NCBI RefSeq assembly: GCF_025822765.1
Contig: NZ_JACKUK010000016.1
Location: forward strand, 309,666-373,665
Source of the DNA: Mycobacterium barrassiae
GTDB taxonomy: Bacteria > Actinomycetota > Actinomycetes > Mycobacteriales > Mycobacteriaceae
Direction of reading: 5' to 3'
DNA: 64,000 nucleotides
Shown here one piece after another: positions 53,449 through 64,000 of this stretch; the first letter of the stretch is position 1, and every line of letters begins with the position of its first letter. Both the position numbers and the translations under genes were made by a program. The notes under the pieces were generated by a model. That model made no database searches, was not told the origin of the DNA, and saw only the letters and a list, made by a program, of their open reading frames with translations.

Positions 53449-54608
53449 GGCAGTCTCCGTTCTTCTTGGGTGCGCAGGACAACGTCGAGTTCGTCTGCGC
53501 TGAGGTCATCGGCGAGCGCCGCCAGCACCGTGTCGACCTGGCTGGGCGGGGCCAGGCTGCCGATGGGCTGATCGCTGTCGAGGTTGGTGGGGAAGGCGTA
53601 GCCCTCCGCGGTGGCGACCACCGCGTTGTAGAGGTCCCGCCGCGGGCGACCGGCGGCCTTCATCGCCAGCAGCGAGGGATAGATCGCGCGGATCATCGCC
53701 GTGCGGTCCAGTGCTTCCATCGCCCGGCCGAATGGTGACGAAATCTGCAGCAGGTTCGCGATCCGGCGGATGTCGCTCGAAACATTCGACCCCGCACCGT
53801 GATACAGGGCCGGGTTGAAGAACACCGCATCGCCCTTGCGCAGGGGGAGCTGCACGTGATGGTCGGCGAAGAAGCTGACGAACTCGGGCCGATTGAACGC
53901 GAGGTATCCGCCTGCGAACCGCTGCGAGTACGGCAGGAGCATCGTCGGGCCGCTCTTCACAGGCATGTCGCAGTGGGCGACGGCGCCCTGCAGCGTCAAC
54001 ACCGGAGATGTGCGGTGCAGATGCGCCGGGTACTGCGCGAGATGCTCGGCCGGTACGAAACCCAGGTGATAGTCACGATGCGGAACCTGCTGTATGCCAC
54101 CGGGGTTGACGACGTTGGCCTGCGAGGTGACCTGGTAGCGCGGCCCCAGCCAGGCCTCGCAGACGATCGCGAGGGTGTCGTTGGCGTAGTACTCGGCGAA
54201 CACATCGGGCGCGTGCAGCGCCAGCTTCTGTGCGGCGTTCCAGATCCGGTCGTTGGCGCCGGGCCTGCCGAAATGATCGCCCGCGGCCGTGCCGGCGTCG
54301 CGCTGTGCGGCGATGATCGAGAAGAAGCCTTCGTTGGCGCGGTCGACGACGTCGGGGGAGAAGGCGTTCTCGAAGACCACCACGCCGGGGCCGTCCGCGA
54401 GGGCGTGGATCAGCTCGGACTGCAGGTCGCGCCGGTCGGCGTCCGCCACCGCCGCGGCGGAGTACACCGGCACGTTGTGTCGCACGTCGCTGGCGTTCGG
54501 GTAGTCGCCGGGTGCCGTGTCGCGAAGCACCTGGGCGCGGAAGTCGTCGAGCCGGCAGTCGGACTCGTCGATCCACGCTGCGTGAGTCGTCGTCGCTGGT
54601 GCGGCCAT
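53445..54608 (-). CDS. Phytanoyl-CoA dioxygenase family (Fe(II)/2-oxoglutarate) protein
   Basis: The 387-residue protein has the double-stranded beta-helix of PhyH-type Fe(II)/2OG oxygenases. The facial triad is suggested by VPHRDYHLGF (His-x-Asp) and ALYHGAGSN (distal His), with Arg in DIRRIANLLQ for 2-oxoglutarate. It would hydroxylate a small molecule. It is first in an operon of polyol-type enzymes, an unusual partner for them, and may convert a methylated or otherwise substituted polyol. The start at 54608 is uncertain (weak ribosome-binding site). Divergent from the LacI regulator. Confidence 0.83.
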   Translation of the reverse strand: MAAPATTTHAAWIDESDCRLDDFRAQVLRDTAPGDYPNASDVRHNVPVYSAAAVADADRRDLQSELIHALADGPGVVVFENAFSPDVVDRANEGFFSIIAAQRDAGTAAGDHFGRPGANDRIWNAAQKLALHAPDVFAEYYANDTLAIVCEAWLGPRYQVTSQANVVNPGGIQQVPHRDYHLGFVPAEHLAQYPAHLHRTSPVLTLQGAVAHCDMPVKSGPTMLLPYSQRFAGGYLAFNRPEFVSFFADHHVQLPLRKGDAVFFNPALYHGAGSNVSSDIRRIANLLQISSPFGRAMEALDRTAMIRAIYPSLLAMKAAGRPRRDLYNAVVATAEGYAFPTNLDSDQPIGSLAPPSQVDTVLAALADDLSADELDVVLRTQEERRLP

Positions 54609-54680
54609 GGCAGTTAGTCTTGCTGTGATACTCGCCGCAATCAACGCCATAAATCCATCAAAAACACCTCAAGAATCGTG

Positions 54681-54740
54681 GCGAGCAGACGCAAACTGCC
54701 CCGTTCTGCGGCGTGTCGGGGGACCTTTACGTCTGCTCGC
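54681..54740. repeat. Inverted pair of GCGAGCAGACG elements in divergent promoter
   Basis: GCGAGCAGACGCAAA at 54681-54695 recurs inverted as TTTACGTCTGCTCGC at 54726-54740, 14 of 15 matched. The pair spans the dioxygenase/LacI promoter. It could be paired LacI-type operators or an RNA hairpin. Similar sequences may be dispersed mycobacterial intergenic repeats, so function is open. Confidence 0.5.
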
Positions 54741-54761
54741 GCGAAACAGGGGGACCGCGCG

Positions 54762-55766
54762 ATGGCGCATCGCTACAAGATCCGCGAGATCGCTCAACAG
54801 AGCGGGCTCAGCGAAGCGACGGTCGATCGCGTCCTGAACAAGCGTCCCGGCGTCCGCGCGAACACGAGGGCCGAGGTCGAGCAGGCGATCGCCGATCTCG
54901 ACAAGCAACGGGCCCAACTGCGCCTCAACGGCCGCCGCTACCTCATCGACGTCGTGATGCAGACGCCTGCGCGGTTCTCCGACGCGTTCCGGGCCGCCGT
55001 CGAAGCCGAACTGCCCGCGTTCGCGCCGGCCATGCTGCGGGCCCGGTTCCGGCTATGGGAGTCGGGGACGACGGAGCAGATGGTCGAGGCGCTGAACCGC
55101 ATCCGCGGCAGCCACGGCGTGATTCTCAAGGCGCAAGACGATCCCGCCGTGGCCGAGGCCGTCGACCGCCTGGTCGAAAGCGGTGTGCCGGTGGTGACGT
55201 ACACGACCGACATCCCCGCGAGCGCGCGGTGCGCCTACGTGGGCATCGACAACCATGGAGCCGGGGTGACGGCGGCTTATCTGATGCGCGAGTGGCTCGG
55301 CCCGGCGCCGTCGGACATCCTCATCACGTTGAGCCGCGCCGTGTTCCGCGGCGAGGGGGAGCGTGAGGTGGGCTTCCGCTCGGCGATGCGCGGTACAGGC
55401 CGAACGATCGTCGAAGTCACCGACAGCGACGGCATCGACGCGACCAACGAGCGGTTGGTGCTCGAGGCGCTCGAGCGGCATCCGGGAGTCGAGGCGGTCT
55501 ACTCGGTCGGCGGGGGCAACACCGCGACGATCGCGGCGTTCGAGCGACTGGGACGTGATTGCAGAGTGTTTATCGCCCACGACCTCGATGCCGACAACAG
55601 AAAGCTGCTGCGTGACGGCCGTATCTCGGTGGTTCTGCACAACGACCTACGTGCCGACGCACGCCTGGCGATGCGGCTGATCCTCCAGCAGCAGGGCGCG
55701 TTGCCGGCCGAGCAGGCCCGGCCCGTCCCGATCCAAGTCATCACTCCTTACAACCTGCCGCCCTGA
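54762..55766 (+). CDS. LacI-family transcriptional regulator
   Basis: The 334-residue regulator has an N-terminal LacI HTH with hinge (YKIREIAQQSGLSEATVDRV, then LNKRPGVRANTRAEV) and a periplasmic-binding-like ligand domain (about 60-330: GVPVVTYTTDIPASARCAYV, then VYSVGGGNTATIAAF). It likely controls the divergent dioxygenase-dehydrogenase operon in response to a sugar or polyol. ATG 54762 with AGGGGGA is preferred over the frame from 54678, which would cross the inverted repeat. Confidence 0.88.
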   Translation: MAHRYKIREIAQQSGLSEATVDRVLNKRPGVRANTRAEVEQAIADLDKQRAQLRLNGRRYLIDVVMQTPARFSDAFRAAVEAELPAFAPAMLRARFRLWESGTTEQMVEALNRIRGSHGVILKAQDDPAVAEAVDRLVESGVPVVTYTTDIPASARCAYVGIDNHGAGVTAAYLMREWLGPAPSDILITLSRAVFRGEGEREVGFRSAMRGTGRTIVEVTDSDGIDATNERLVLEALERHPGVEAVYSVGGGNTATIAAFERLGRDCRVFIAHDLDADNRKLLRDGRISVVLHNDLRADARLAMRLILQQQGALPAEQARPVPIQVITPYNLPP

Positions 55767-56080
55767 GCATTAGGCGAGTGCTAGCAACGCGCTACTGATC
55801 GGTAGCAATTTCCTTATTAATGACACCGAGTGCCACGTGACGCAAAACACAATTCTGTCTCGTGCGGCCGACTGAGACGGGTGCTGAGCAGCGGCTTCGG
55901 TAAGCCGACACCTGCAGGTAACCCGCGAGTCGTGTGAAGGCCTACCTAAGAGAAGTGCAATAATCGGTACTGCCAGTGACATCAAATTTCAGTGGACGTC
56001 CAACGACGGCGCGTCGCCACGACCGCGACTCGGAGAGACGTTCGCCGGGATAGCTCGGATCAGAACGGAAGGCGGTCGCA
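55767..56080. other. Intergenic region upstream of korA
   Basis: About 314 bp without a supported gene. The left part is moderately AT-rich (TTCCTTATTAATGACACC near 55810) and may hold a promoter. No repeat or strong hairpin was seen. Confidence 0.4.
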
Positions 56081-58030
56081 GTGGGGGCCAACGGCAACGG
56101 GGTCAGCCCGGGCACTAGGCAGAAGCTCGAGAAGGTCGTCATCCGATTCGCGGGCGACTCCGGCGACGGTATGCAGCTCACTGGTGACCGGTTCACCTCC
56201 GAGGCCGCACTGTTCGGCAATGACCTTGCGACACAACCGAATTACCCCGCTGAGATCCGCGCTCCACAGGGCACGTTGCCCGGTGTGTCGTCGTTCCAGA
56301 TTCAGATCGCCGACTACGACATCCTGACCGCGGGCGACCGCCCCGACGTCCTCGTCGCGATGAACCCCGCCGCCCTGATGGCCAACGTGTCCGATCTGCC
56401 GCGCGGCGGGCTGATCATCGCCAACTCCGACGAGTTCACCAAGCGGAACCTGGCGAAGGTCGGCTACGAAGGCAACCCGCTGGAGAACGACGAGCTGAGC
56501 GACTACGTCGTGCAGGCCGTTCCGATGACCACACTCACCCTCGGCGCGGTCGAGGAGATCGGCGCGTCCAAGAAGGACGGTCAGCGCGCCAAGAACATGT
56601 TCGCCCTCGGCCTGCTGTCCTGGATGTACGGCCGGGAACTCGAGCACAGCGAGGCGTTCATCCGCGAGAAGTTCGCCCGCAAGCCCGACGTCGCCGAGGC
56701 CAACGTGCTCGCGCTCAAGGCCGGCTGGAACTACGGCGAGACCACCGAGGCCTTCGCGAGCAGCGTCTACGAAGTGGCGCCCGCCAAGCTCAAGAGCGGT
56801 GAGTACCGCCAGATCTCGGGTAACACCGCGCTGGCGTACGGCATCGTCACGGCCGGCCACCTCAGTGATCTGCAGGTGGTGCTCGGCACCTACCCGATCA
56901 CCCCGGCGTCGGACATCCTGCACGAGCTGTCCAAGCACAAGAACTTCAACGTCCTGACCTTCCAGGCCGAGGACGAGATCGCGGGCATCGGCGCCGCAAT
57001 CGGCGCGTCGTACGGCGGCGCACTCGGCGTCACCAGCACCTCCGGCCCCGGCATCTCGCTGAAGTCGGAGGCGATCGGCCTGGCCGTGATGACCGAGCTC
57101 CCGCTGATCGTCATCGACGTGCAGCGCGGCGGACCGTCGACCGGCCTGCCTACCAAGACCGAACAGGCCGACCTGCTGCAGGTGCTGTTCGGGCGCAACG
57201 GCGAGTCCCCGGTCGCGGTGTTGGCGCCGCGGTCGCCGTCGGACTGCTTCGACATCGCCGTCGAGGCCGCGCGTATCGCCGTCAACTATCACACCCCGGT
57301 GGTCATCCTTTCCGATGGGGCGATCGCGAATGGCTCTGAGCCGTGGCAGATTCCGGACGTCACCACGTACGAGAAGATCGAACACACCTTCGCCAAGTCG
57401 GGTGAGCCGTTCCAGCCGTACGCGCGCGACCCGGAGACGCTGGCCCGTCAGTTTGCGGTCCCGGGCACCCCAGGACTCGAGCACCGAATCGGCGGGCTGG
57501 AGGCGGCCAACGGGTCGGGCAACATCTCGTACGAGCCGAAGAACCACGACCTCATGGTGCGGTTGCGGCAGGCCAAGGTCGACGGCATCAAGGTGCCGGA
57601 CCTCGAGGTCGACGACCCGACCGGTGACGCGGAACTGCTGATGCTCGGCTGGGGCAGCAGCTACGGCCCCATCGGCGAGGCCTGCCGTCGTGCGCGGCGC
57701 AAGGGCATCAAGGTGGCCCAGGCGCACCTGCGCAATCTCAATCCCTTCCCCGCCAACCTCGGCGAGGTGCTGCGGCGCTACCCCAAGGTGGTGCTGCCGG
57801 AGATGAACCTCGGTCAGCTGGCGCTGCTGCTGCGCGGCAAGTACCTCGTCGATGTCCAGTCGGTGACCAAGGTGGAGGGGATGGCGTTCCTGGCCGACGA
57901 GGTCGAAGGGATCATCGACGCCGCGCTCGATGGAACGTTGAGCGACAAGGAAATCGACAAAGCCAAGTTCGCCCGGTTGGCGGCAGCCACCATCGAAACC
58001 GAAGCGACTGGTGTGGGAGCAAGCGCATGA
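56081..58030 (+). CDS. korA: 2-oxoglutarate oxidoreductase alpha subunit
   Basis: The 649-residue alpha/gamma-fused subunit of 2-oxoacid:ferredoxin oxidoreductase has an N-terminal gamma domain (VIRFAGDSGDGMQLTGDRF, residues 20-38) and pyrimidine-binding core (VVLGTYPITPASDILHELSK near 267, FQAEDEIAGIGAAIGASYGG near 292). In mycobacteria KorAB is a CoA-dependent, oxygen-tolerant 2-oxoglutarate ferredoxin oxidoreductase that runs the TCA cycle alongside 2-oxoglutarate dehydrogenase. GGAAGG precedes the GTG start. ATGA overlap with korB. Confidence 0.93.
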   Translation: MGANGNGVSPGTRQKLEKVVIRFAGDSGDGMQLTGDRFTSEAALFGNDLATQPNYPAEIRAPQGTLPGVSSFQIQIADYDILTAGDRPDVLVAMNPAALMANVSDLPRGGLIIANSDEFTKRNLAKVGYEGNPLENDELSDYVVQAVPMTTLTLGAVEEIGASKKDGQRAKNMFALGLLSWMYGRELEHSEAFIREKFARKPDVAEANVLALKAGWNYGETTEAFASSVYEVAPAKLKSGEYRQISGNTALAYGIVTAGHLSDLQVVLGTYPITPASDILHELSKHKNFNVLTFQAEDEIAGIGAAIGASYGGALGVTSTSGPGISLKSEAIGLAVMTELPLIVIDVQRGGPSTGLPTKTEQADLLQVLFGRNGESPVAVLAPRSPSDCFDIAVEAARIAVNYHTPVVILSDGAIANGSEPWQIPDVTTYEKIEHTFAKSGEPFQPYARDPETLARQFAVPGTPGLEHRIGGLEAANGSGNISYEPKNHDLMVRLRQAKVDGIKVPDLEVDDPTGDAELLMLGWGSSYGPIGEACRRARRKGIKVAQAHLRNLNPFPANLGEVLRRYPKVVLPEMNLGQLALLLRGKYLVDVQSVTKVEGMAFLADEVEGIIDAALDGTLSDKEIDKAKFARLAAATIETEATGVGASA

Positions 58031-59097
58031 CTGACCTGATCGGTGTGGATCTCGGGCTGACGTCCGGGACCGGCCTGGTTCCGACGACGGACGAGCCGCA
58101 GAAGTCCAAGGACTTCACCAGCGACCAGGAAGTCCGTTGGTGCCCGGGCTGCGGTGACTACGTCATCCTCAACACCATTCGCAACTTCCTGCCCGAACTG
58201 GGGCTGCGGCGCGAGAACATCGCGTTCGTCAGCGGCATCGGCTGCTCCAGCCGGTTCCCGTACTACCTGCAGACCTACGGCTTCCACTCGATCCACGGCC
58301 GTGCGCCGACGATCGCGACCGGGTTGGCGCTAGCCCGGCAGGACCTGTCGGTGTGGGTTGTCACCGGTGACGGTGACGCGCTGTCGATCGGCGGCAACCA
58401 CCTGATCCATGCGCTGCGGCGCAACATCAACCTGACGATCCTGCTGTTCAACAACCGGATCTACGGCCTGACCAAGGGGCAGTACTCGCCGACGTCGGAG
58501 ACCGGCAAGATCACCAAGTCCACCCCGATGGGCTCGCTGGACTACCCGTTCAACCCCGTGTCGCTGGCGCTGGGTGCGGAGGCCACGTTCGTCGGTCGCG
58601 CGCTGGACTCCGACCGCAAGGGCCTGAGCGAGGTCCTTCGCGGCGCAGCGCAGCACCGCGGTGCCGCGCTCGTCGAGATCATGCAGGACTGCCCGATTTT
58701 CAACGACGGTTCCTTCGACGCGCTGCGCAAGGAAGGCGCCGAGGAGCGGCTCATCAACCTGACCCACGGCGAGCCGATCACCTTCGGCGCCGACCGCGAG
58801 TACTGCGTGGTGAAGTCGGGCTACGGCCTCGAGATCGCCAAGACCGCGGATGTCGCGGCCGAGGAAATCGTGGTCCACGATGCACATCTCGCGGATCCGG
58901 CGTACGCGTTCGCGCTGTCGCGGCTGTCCGAGCAGAACCTCGATCACATGGTGATGGGCATCTTCCGTCAGGTCAGCAAGCCGACCTACGACGACGCCGC
59001 CCGGCAGCAGATCGCGTCGGCGCGCGACGCCAAGCCGCACGACACGGCTGCATTGCAATCGCTGTTGCGAGGCAAAGACACCTGGACCGTCGACTAA
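58027..59097 (+). CDS. korB: 2-oxoglutarate oxidoreductase beta subunit
   Basis: The 356-residue beta subunit has [17 protein letters not shown] (iron-sulfur Cys), [11 protein letters not shown] with a third Cys, and the TPP motif [20 protein letters not shown] followed by [18 protein letters not shown]. It binds thiamine diphosphate and the cluster and receives electrons from the acyl intermediate. The order korA-korB-mobA and then rpfE matches M. tuberculosis Rv2455c-Rv2450c. Confidence 0.93.
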   Translation: MTDLIGVDLGLTSGTGLVPTTDEPQKSKDFTSDQEVRWCPGCGDYVILNTIRNFLPELGLRRENIAFVSGIGCSSRFPYYLQTYGFHSIHGRAPTIATGLALARQDLSVWVVTGDGDALSIGGNHLIHALRRNINLTILLFNNRIYGLTKGQYSPTSETGKITKSTPMGSLDYPFNPVSLALGAEATFVGRALDSDRKGLSEVLRGAAQHRGAALVEIMQDCPIFNDGSFDALRKEGAEERLINLTHGEPITFGADREYCVVKSGYGLEIAKTADVAAEEIVVHDAHLADPAYAFALSRLSEQNLDHMVMGIFRQVSKPTYDDAARQQIASARDAKPHDTAALQSLLRGKDTWTVD

Positions 59098-59107
59098 TCT
59101 CACTGAC

Positions 59108-59698
59108 GTGACGTCCCCGGTTCCGGTAGCAGCGATCATTTTGGCCGGCGGGGCTTCCCGCCGGATGGGCCGCGATAAGGCCACCGCCGTGTTCGAGGGC
59201 AAGACACTCGTCGAGCGGACGGTGTCCGCCCTGAGTCCTCGATGCGCGCCCGTCTTCGTCGTCGCCGCGCCGGGTCAGGCGCTGCCGACCCTGGAGGCGG
59301 AGATTCTGCGCGACGAGGTCCGCGGCGTCGGCCCGTTGCTGGCCACCGGTCGCGGACTGCGTGCCGCCGCACAAGCCGGGCGCGAGTACGCGTTCGTGTG
59401 CGCCGTCGACATGCCGTTCCTGTCCGCCGTCCTGATCGACGAGCTCATCGGGCCCGCCGTCCGTCTCGGCGCCGACGTGGTGCTGCCATGGGACGGCCGC
59501 ACGCACTATTTGGCCGGGATCTACCGCACCGACCTGCACGAACGCGTGTCCGAGCTCGTCGATGCGGGGGAGCGCAGCATGCGGGCCCTGGTCGACACGG
59601 TCGACACGCAACGGGTCGTCATGCCCGAACAGCGAGCGCTGACGAACGTCAACACCGTCGCGGAGCTGAGGGACGCGGCGTCCCGGCGAATCGCGTAG
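59108..59698 (+). CDS. mobA: Molybdenum cofactor guanylyltransferase
   Basis: The 196-residue nucleotidyltransferase has the MobA signature [17 protein letters not shown] (residues 9-25), VDMPFL with the metal-binding Asp near 100, and TNVNTVAEL near the C-terminus. It attaches GMP to molybdopterin for DMSO-reductase-type enzymes. GTG start 10 bp after korB; no good ribosome-binding site, so coupling with korB is likely. Confidence 0.9.
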   Translation: MTSPVPVAAIILAGGASRRMGRDKATAVFEGKTLVERTVSALSPRCAPVFVVAAPGQALPTLEAEILRDEVRGVGPLLATGRGLRAAAQAGREYAFVCAVDMPFLSAVLIDELIGPAVRLGADVVLPWDGRTHYLAGIYRTDLHERVSELVDAGERSMRALVDTVDTQRVVMPEQRALTNVNTVAELRDAASRRIA

Positions 59699-61048
<1,350 letters not shown>

Positions 61049-61070
61049 TCACGACCAGTAAGACTTTTTC

Positions 61071-61115
61071 GAGGCGGTGTCCGGGTGAAATGCCTGGACA
61101 CCGCCTCTTCTTTCT
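61071..61115 (+). terminator. Intrinsic terminator after the first rpfE
   Basis: GAGGCGGTGTCC (61071-61082) and GGACACCGCCTC (61096-61107) form a perfect 12-bp stem with a 13-nt loop, followed by TTCTTTCT. It isolates the first rpfE from the second. Confidence 0.85.
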
Positions 61116-61236
61116 CAGAGGCCTCTTACACCAGATAAGTAACGACTAAAACTTTTGACGCTCTGGTAACACGTGACTTCCCTCACCCGAAACACCGGAT
61201 AGCCGCATCGAAGCAAGCGCTTCACGCGGGCCTTGA

Positions 61237-62340
<1,104 letters not shown>

Positions 62341-62344
<4 letters not shown>

Positions 62345-63507
62345 GCCGGTGCGAGGTCGCGGTCCGTCGGCAGCACGAACGCCGACCGGGCTGCCACCGA
62401 GGCCAGATGCCGTGTGAGCAACGCCTCGGGCCCCAGCACGGTCGCACGGCTCACCGCGGCGCTGAGCAATGGCGGCAAATTCACGATCTGGCCGATCAAC
62501 TTGGATTCGCGCATCAGCGAGCGCACCCGTGGGCGGCGGAATGCCGCAAACCGGGCGAATGCGACGGCCAGGTCATCCGTCCGCTCGACGAACGACGCCA
62601 GGATCGCCGCATCCTCGATTCCCTGACAGCCGCCCTGACCCAGATGCGGCCGCATCGGATGGGCCGCGTCGCCGACCACGACGATGGGCCCCCGCGACCA
62701 CTGCCGGGCCTCATCGCGGTCGTAGAGGTCGTTGCGCAGCACGCGGTCGGGGTCGGTCGCGTCGAGGACCGCCGGGATCGGATCGGCCCAGGTGCCGAAT
62801 TTTTGTTTCAGATAGTTCAGCTCGCCCTGCGGCGCCTTGCCTCCCTTGGGCGTTCGTTCGGTGGCGAACCAGTAGGTGCTGTTCTCGTCGAGCGGCACGT
62901 GACCGAATTCGACGGCGGGACCGAGCACCTCGCCTGCGACATCGGGATCGATGCGGCAGTCGGCCACGCCGCGCCACGCCGTGTAGCCGACGTAGCGGCT
63001 GGCGAGTGGTCCGTTGAGGTGACGCGCGACCATCGAATTCGTGCCATCGGCGCCGACGACCGCATCGACGTCGGTCGCCGTGGAGTCCGAGAGGCTCACC
63101 CGCACACCGTCGGCGGTCGCCACCATGGACTGCGCCGCGACGCCGTATCGCAGCGTTCCCTCGGCAAGCGCACCGGCGAGCACCGAGGTCAGGGCGTTTC
63201 GGTGGATCACCACCAGCGGTTCGCCCAACGCCTTGACCAGTCGTTGCGGCGACGGGCGCCGCAGCCAGGTGCCGTCGTGCCAGCGCATCGCCCCCGCGGC
63301 GATTCGGCCTCCGGCCGCGCGGACGGCGTCGCCAAGACCGATTTCGTCGAGTGCGGCCAGCGCGTTGGGCCAGATGCTGATGCCCGCGCCCGACGAGGTG
63401 TCGGTGCGCTCCTCGATGACCGTGACGTCGTGGCCCTGCTGTTGTAGCGCGTTGGCGGTCGCCAGCCCGGCGATGCCCGCCCCGATCACCAGGATCCGCT
63501 TCGGCAT
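62341..63507 (-). CDS. FAD-dependent aromatic-type monooxygenase
   Basis: The 388-residue flavoprotein monooxygenase (PHBH-like, FAD_binding_3) has ILVIGAGIAGLATANALQQQ (FAD ADP-binding), AVVGADGTNSMVARHL (the DG motif, about residue 165) and VVVGDAAHPMRPHLGQGGCQ (GD motif, about 280). It would hydroxylate or epoxidise a small cyclic substrate with NAD(P)H and O2; resemblance to zeaxanthin-epoxidase/6-hydroxynicotinate-type enzymes is general only. It is the first gene of a two-gene operon with the VOC protein. Confidence 0.87.
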
Positions 63508-63526
63508 GACTCGAACGTAGCGCGTC

Positions 63527-63575
63527 CGCCGAGACTGTCCCCAGCTTCGCGGGGGACCCAGGTTCGCCGAGACTG
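63527..63575. repeat. Direct repeat upstream of the IS30-type gene
   Basis: CGCCGAGACTG occurs at 63527-63537 and again at 63565-63575. It may be linked to the left end of the insertion element whose transposase starts at 63648, or be part of a common intergenic repeat. The element's terminal inverted repeat cannot be confirmed because the right end is outside the window. Confidence 0.35.
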
Positions 63576-63647
63576 CTCACGGATCGCCATTTTTCGGGCG
63601 GGCTCAAGCGGTCGATGCAACACCTTTTCGATGAGGAGTGTTGTGTC

Positions 63648-64000
63648 ATGGCTCATGTGCCGTTTCTGTCTCGGATGCCGGCGTTTTGGGATCACATCAG
63701 GCAGGGGTTGAGTCCGGCTGATGCCGGGGGCGCCGTCGGCGTGTCCGCGGGGTGTGGGCAGCGGTGGTTCCGTGAGGCTGGCGGGGTGAAGCCAGCTAAG
63801 TCGGTACGGAAGTCGTCGGGGCCGCGACCACGGTTGACCCTTGAGGAGCGCATCGAGATCCAGGCCGGGGTGTATGCCGGTGAATCGTTGCGATCGATGG
63901 CACAACGCTTGGGTCGGGCGCCCTCGACGATCAATCGCGAGATCGACAACAACGGTGAGCGGCGCAATCGCTGTACCGAATCCAGGAGCTTGTCAAGATT
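63648..64000 (+). CDS. IS30-family transposase, N-terminal part
   Basis: From ATG 63648 the frame runs to the window end (117 codons). It contains the IS30-type N-terminal helix-turn-helix region: FWDHIRQGLSPADAGGAVGV, then LTLEERIEIQAGVYAGESLR and LGRAPSTINREIDNNG. The DDE catalytic domain would lie beyond the window. After NNG the sequence is basic and atypical, so a frameshift or early disruption cannot be excluded. GAGGAG at 63633-63638 could serve the start. Confidence 0.8.
   Translation, partial: MAHVPFLSRMPAFWDHIRQGLSPADAGGAVGVSAGCGQRWFREAGGVKPAKSVRKSSGPRPRLTLEERIEIQAGVYAGESLRSMAQRLGRAPSTINREIDNNGERRNRCTESRSLSR

Noticed and set aside
56060-57727. 555-residue open frame antisense to korA
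   Set aside because: Shadow of a highly conserved gene; Arg/Val/Asp-rich with no recognisable domain.

Overview
The window looks like chromosome of a fast-growing mycobacterium (Mycolicibacterium type). It is GC-rich, uses GTG and TTG starts often, and carries a complete yrbE-mce operon, paired FadE dehydrogenases, RpfE-type resuscitation factors, actinobacterial KorAB and an inositol catabolic operon. No rRNA, tRNA or CRISPR array was seen. Gene calls rest on reading the protein sequences by eye, and synteny with M. tuberculosis is from memory.

Region 1 (1-1.24 kb) has a truncated membrane-protein gene, divergent from an Abi-alpha (DUF4393) candidate abortive-infection gene. Region 2 (1.4-10.1 kb) is a compact sulfide/persulfide island. 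One arm (minus) carries a rhodanese-DUF2892 membrane protein, a TauE exporter and a CstR-like repressor. The other arm (plus) carries a persulfide dioxygenase-rhodanese fusion, sulfide:quinone oxidoreductase, thioredoxin, a tiny Cys-rich protein, peroxiredoxin, DUF302, a second TauE and a second dioxygenase-rhodanese fusion. Six 16-bp ATACCC...GGGTAT palindromes, in the divergent promoter and inside both arms, look like the repressor's operators.

Region 3 (10.2-23.2 kb) is the myo-inositol locus. iolC-aldolase-iolB-iolD-iolE-iolG-mmsA run on the minus strand, with divergent iolR, an isomerase and a ribose-type ABC transporter. A 22-bp element repeated upstream of iolC/iolR and of the transporter fits the IolR operator.

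Region 4 (23.3-47.5 kb) is a lipid/steroid-type block: fadD, then fadE18-fadE17-echA13 divergent from melF-K (the mel2 locus, Rv1936-Rv1941 in M. tuberculosis), then mce3R and an epoxide-hydrolase-like gene, then yrbE3AB-mce3A-F. In M. tuberculosis mel2 and mce3 are separated by about twenty genes; here they touch. Two motifs are shared between the echA13/melF promoter and the promoter upstream of yrbE3A.

Region 5 (47.5-55.8 kb) has a P450-NTF2-ferredoxin operon divergent from a GAF-LuxR regulator, then a second polyol-type operon (phytanoyl-CoA dioxygenase-like protein, two Gfo/Idh/MocA dehydrogenases, an IolE-like isomerase) divergent from a LacI regulator. Region 6 (56-63.5 kb) is korA-korB-mobA, a structured 1-kb gene-free stretch, two tandem rpfE paralogues, a VOC protein and an FAD monooxygenase. 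The window ends inside an IS30-family transposase gene.
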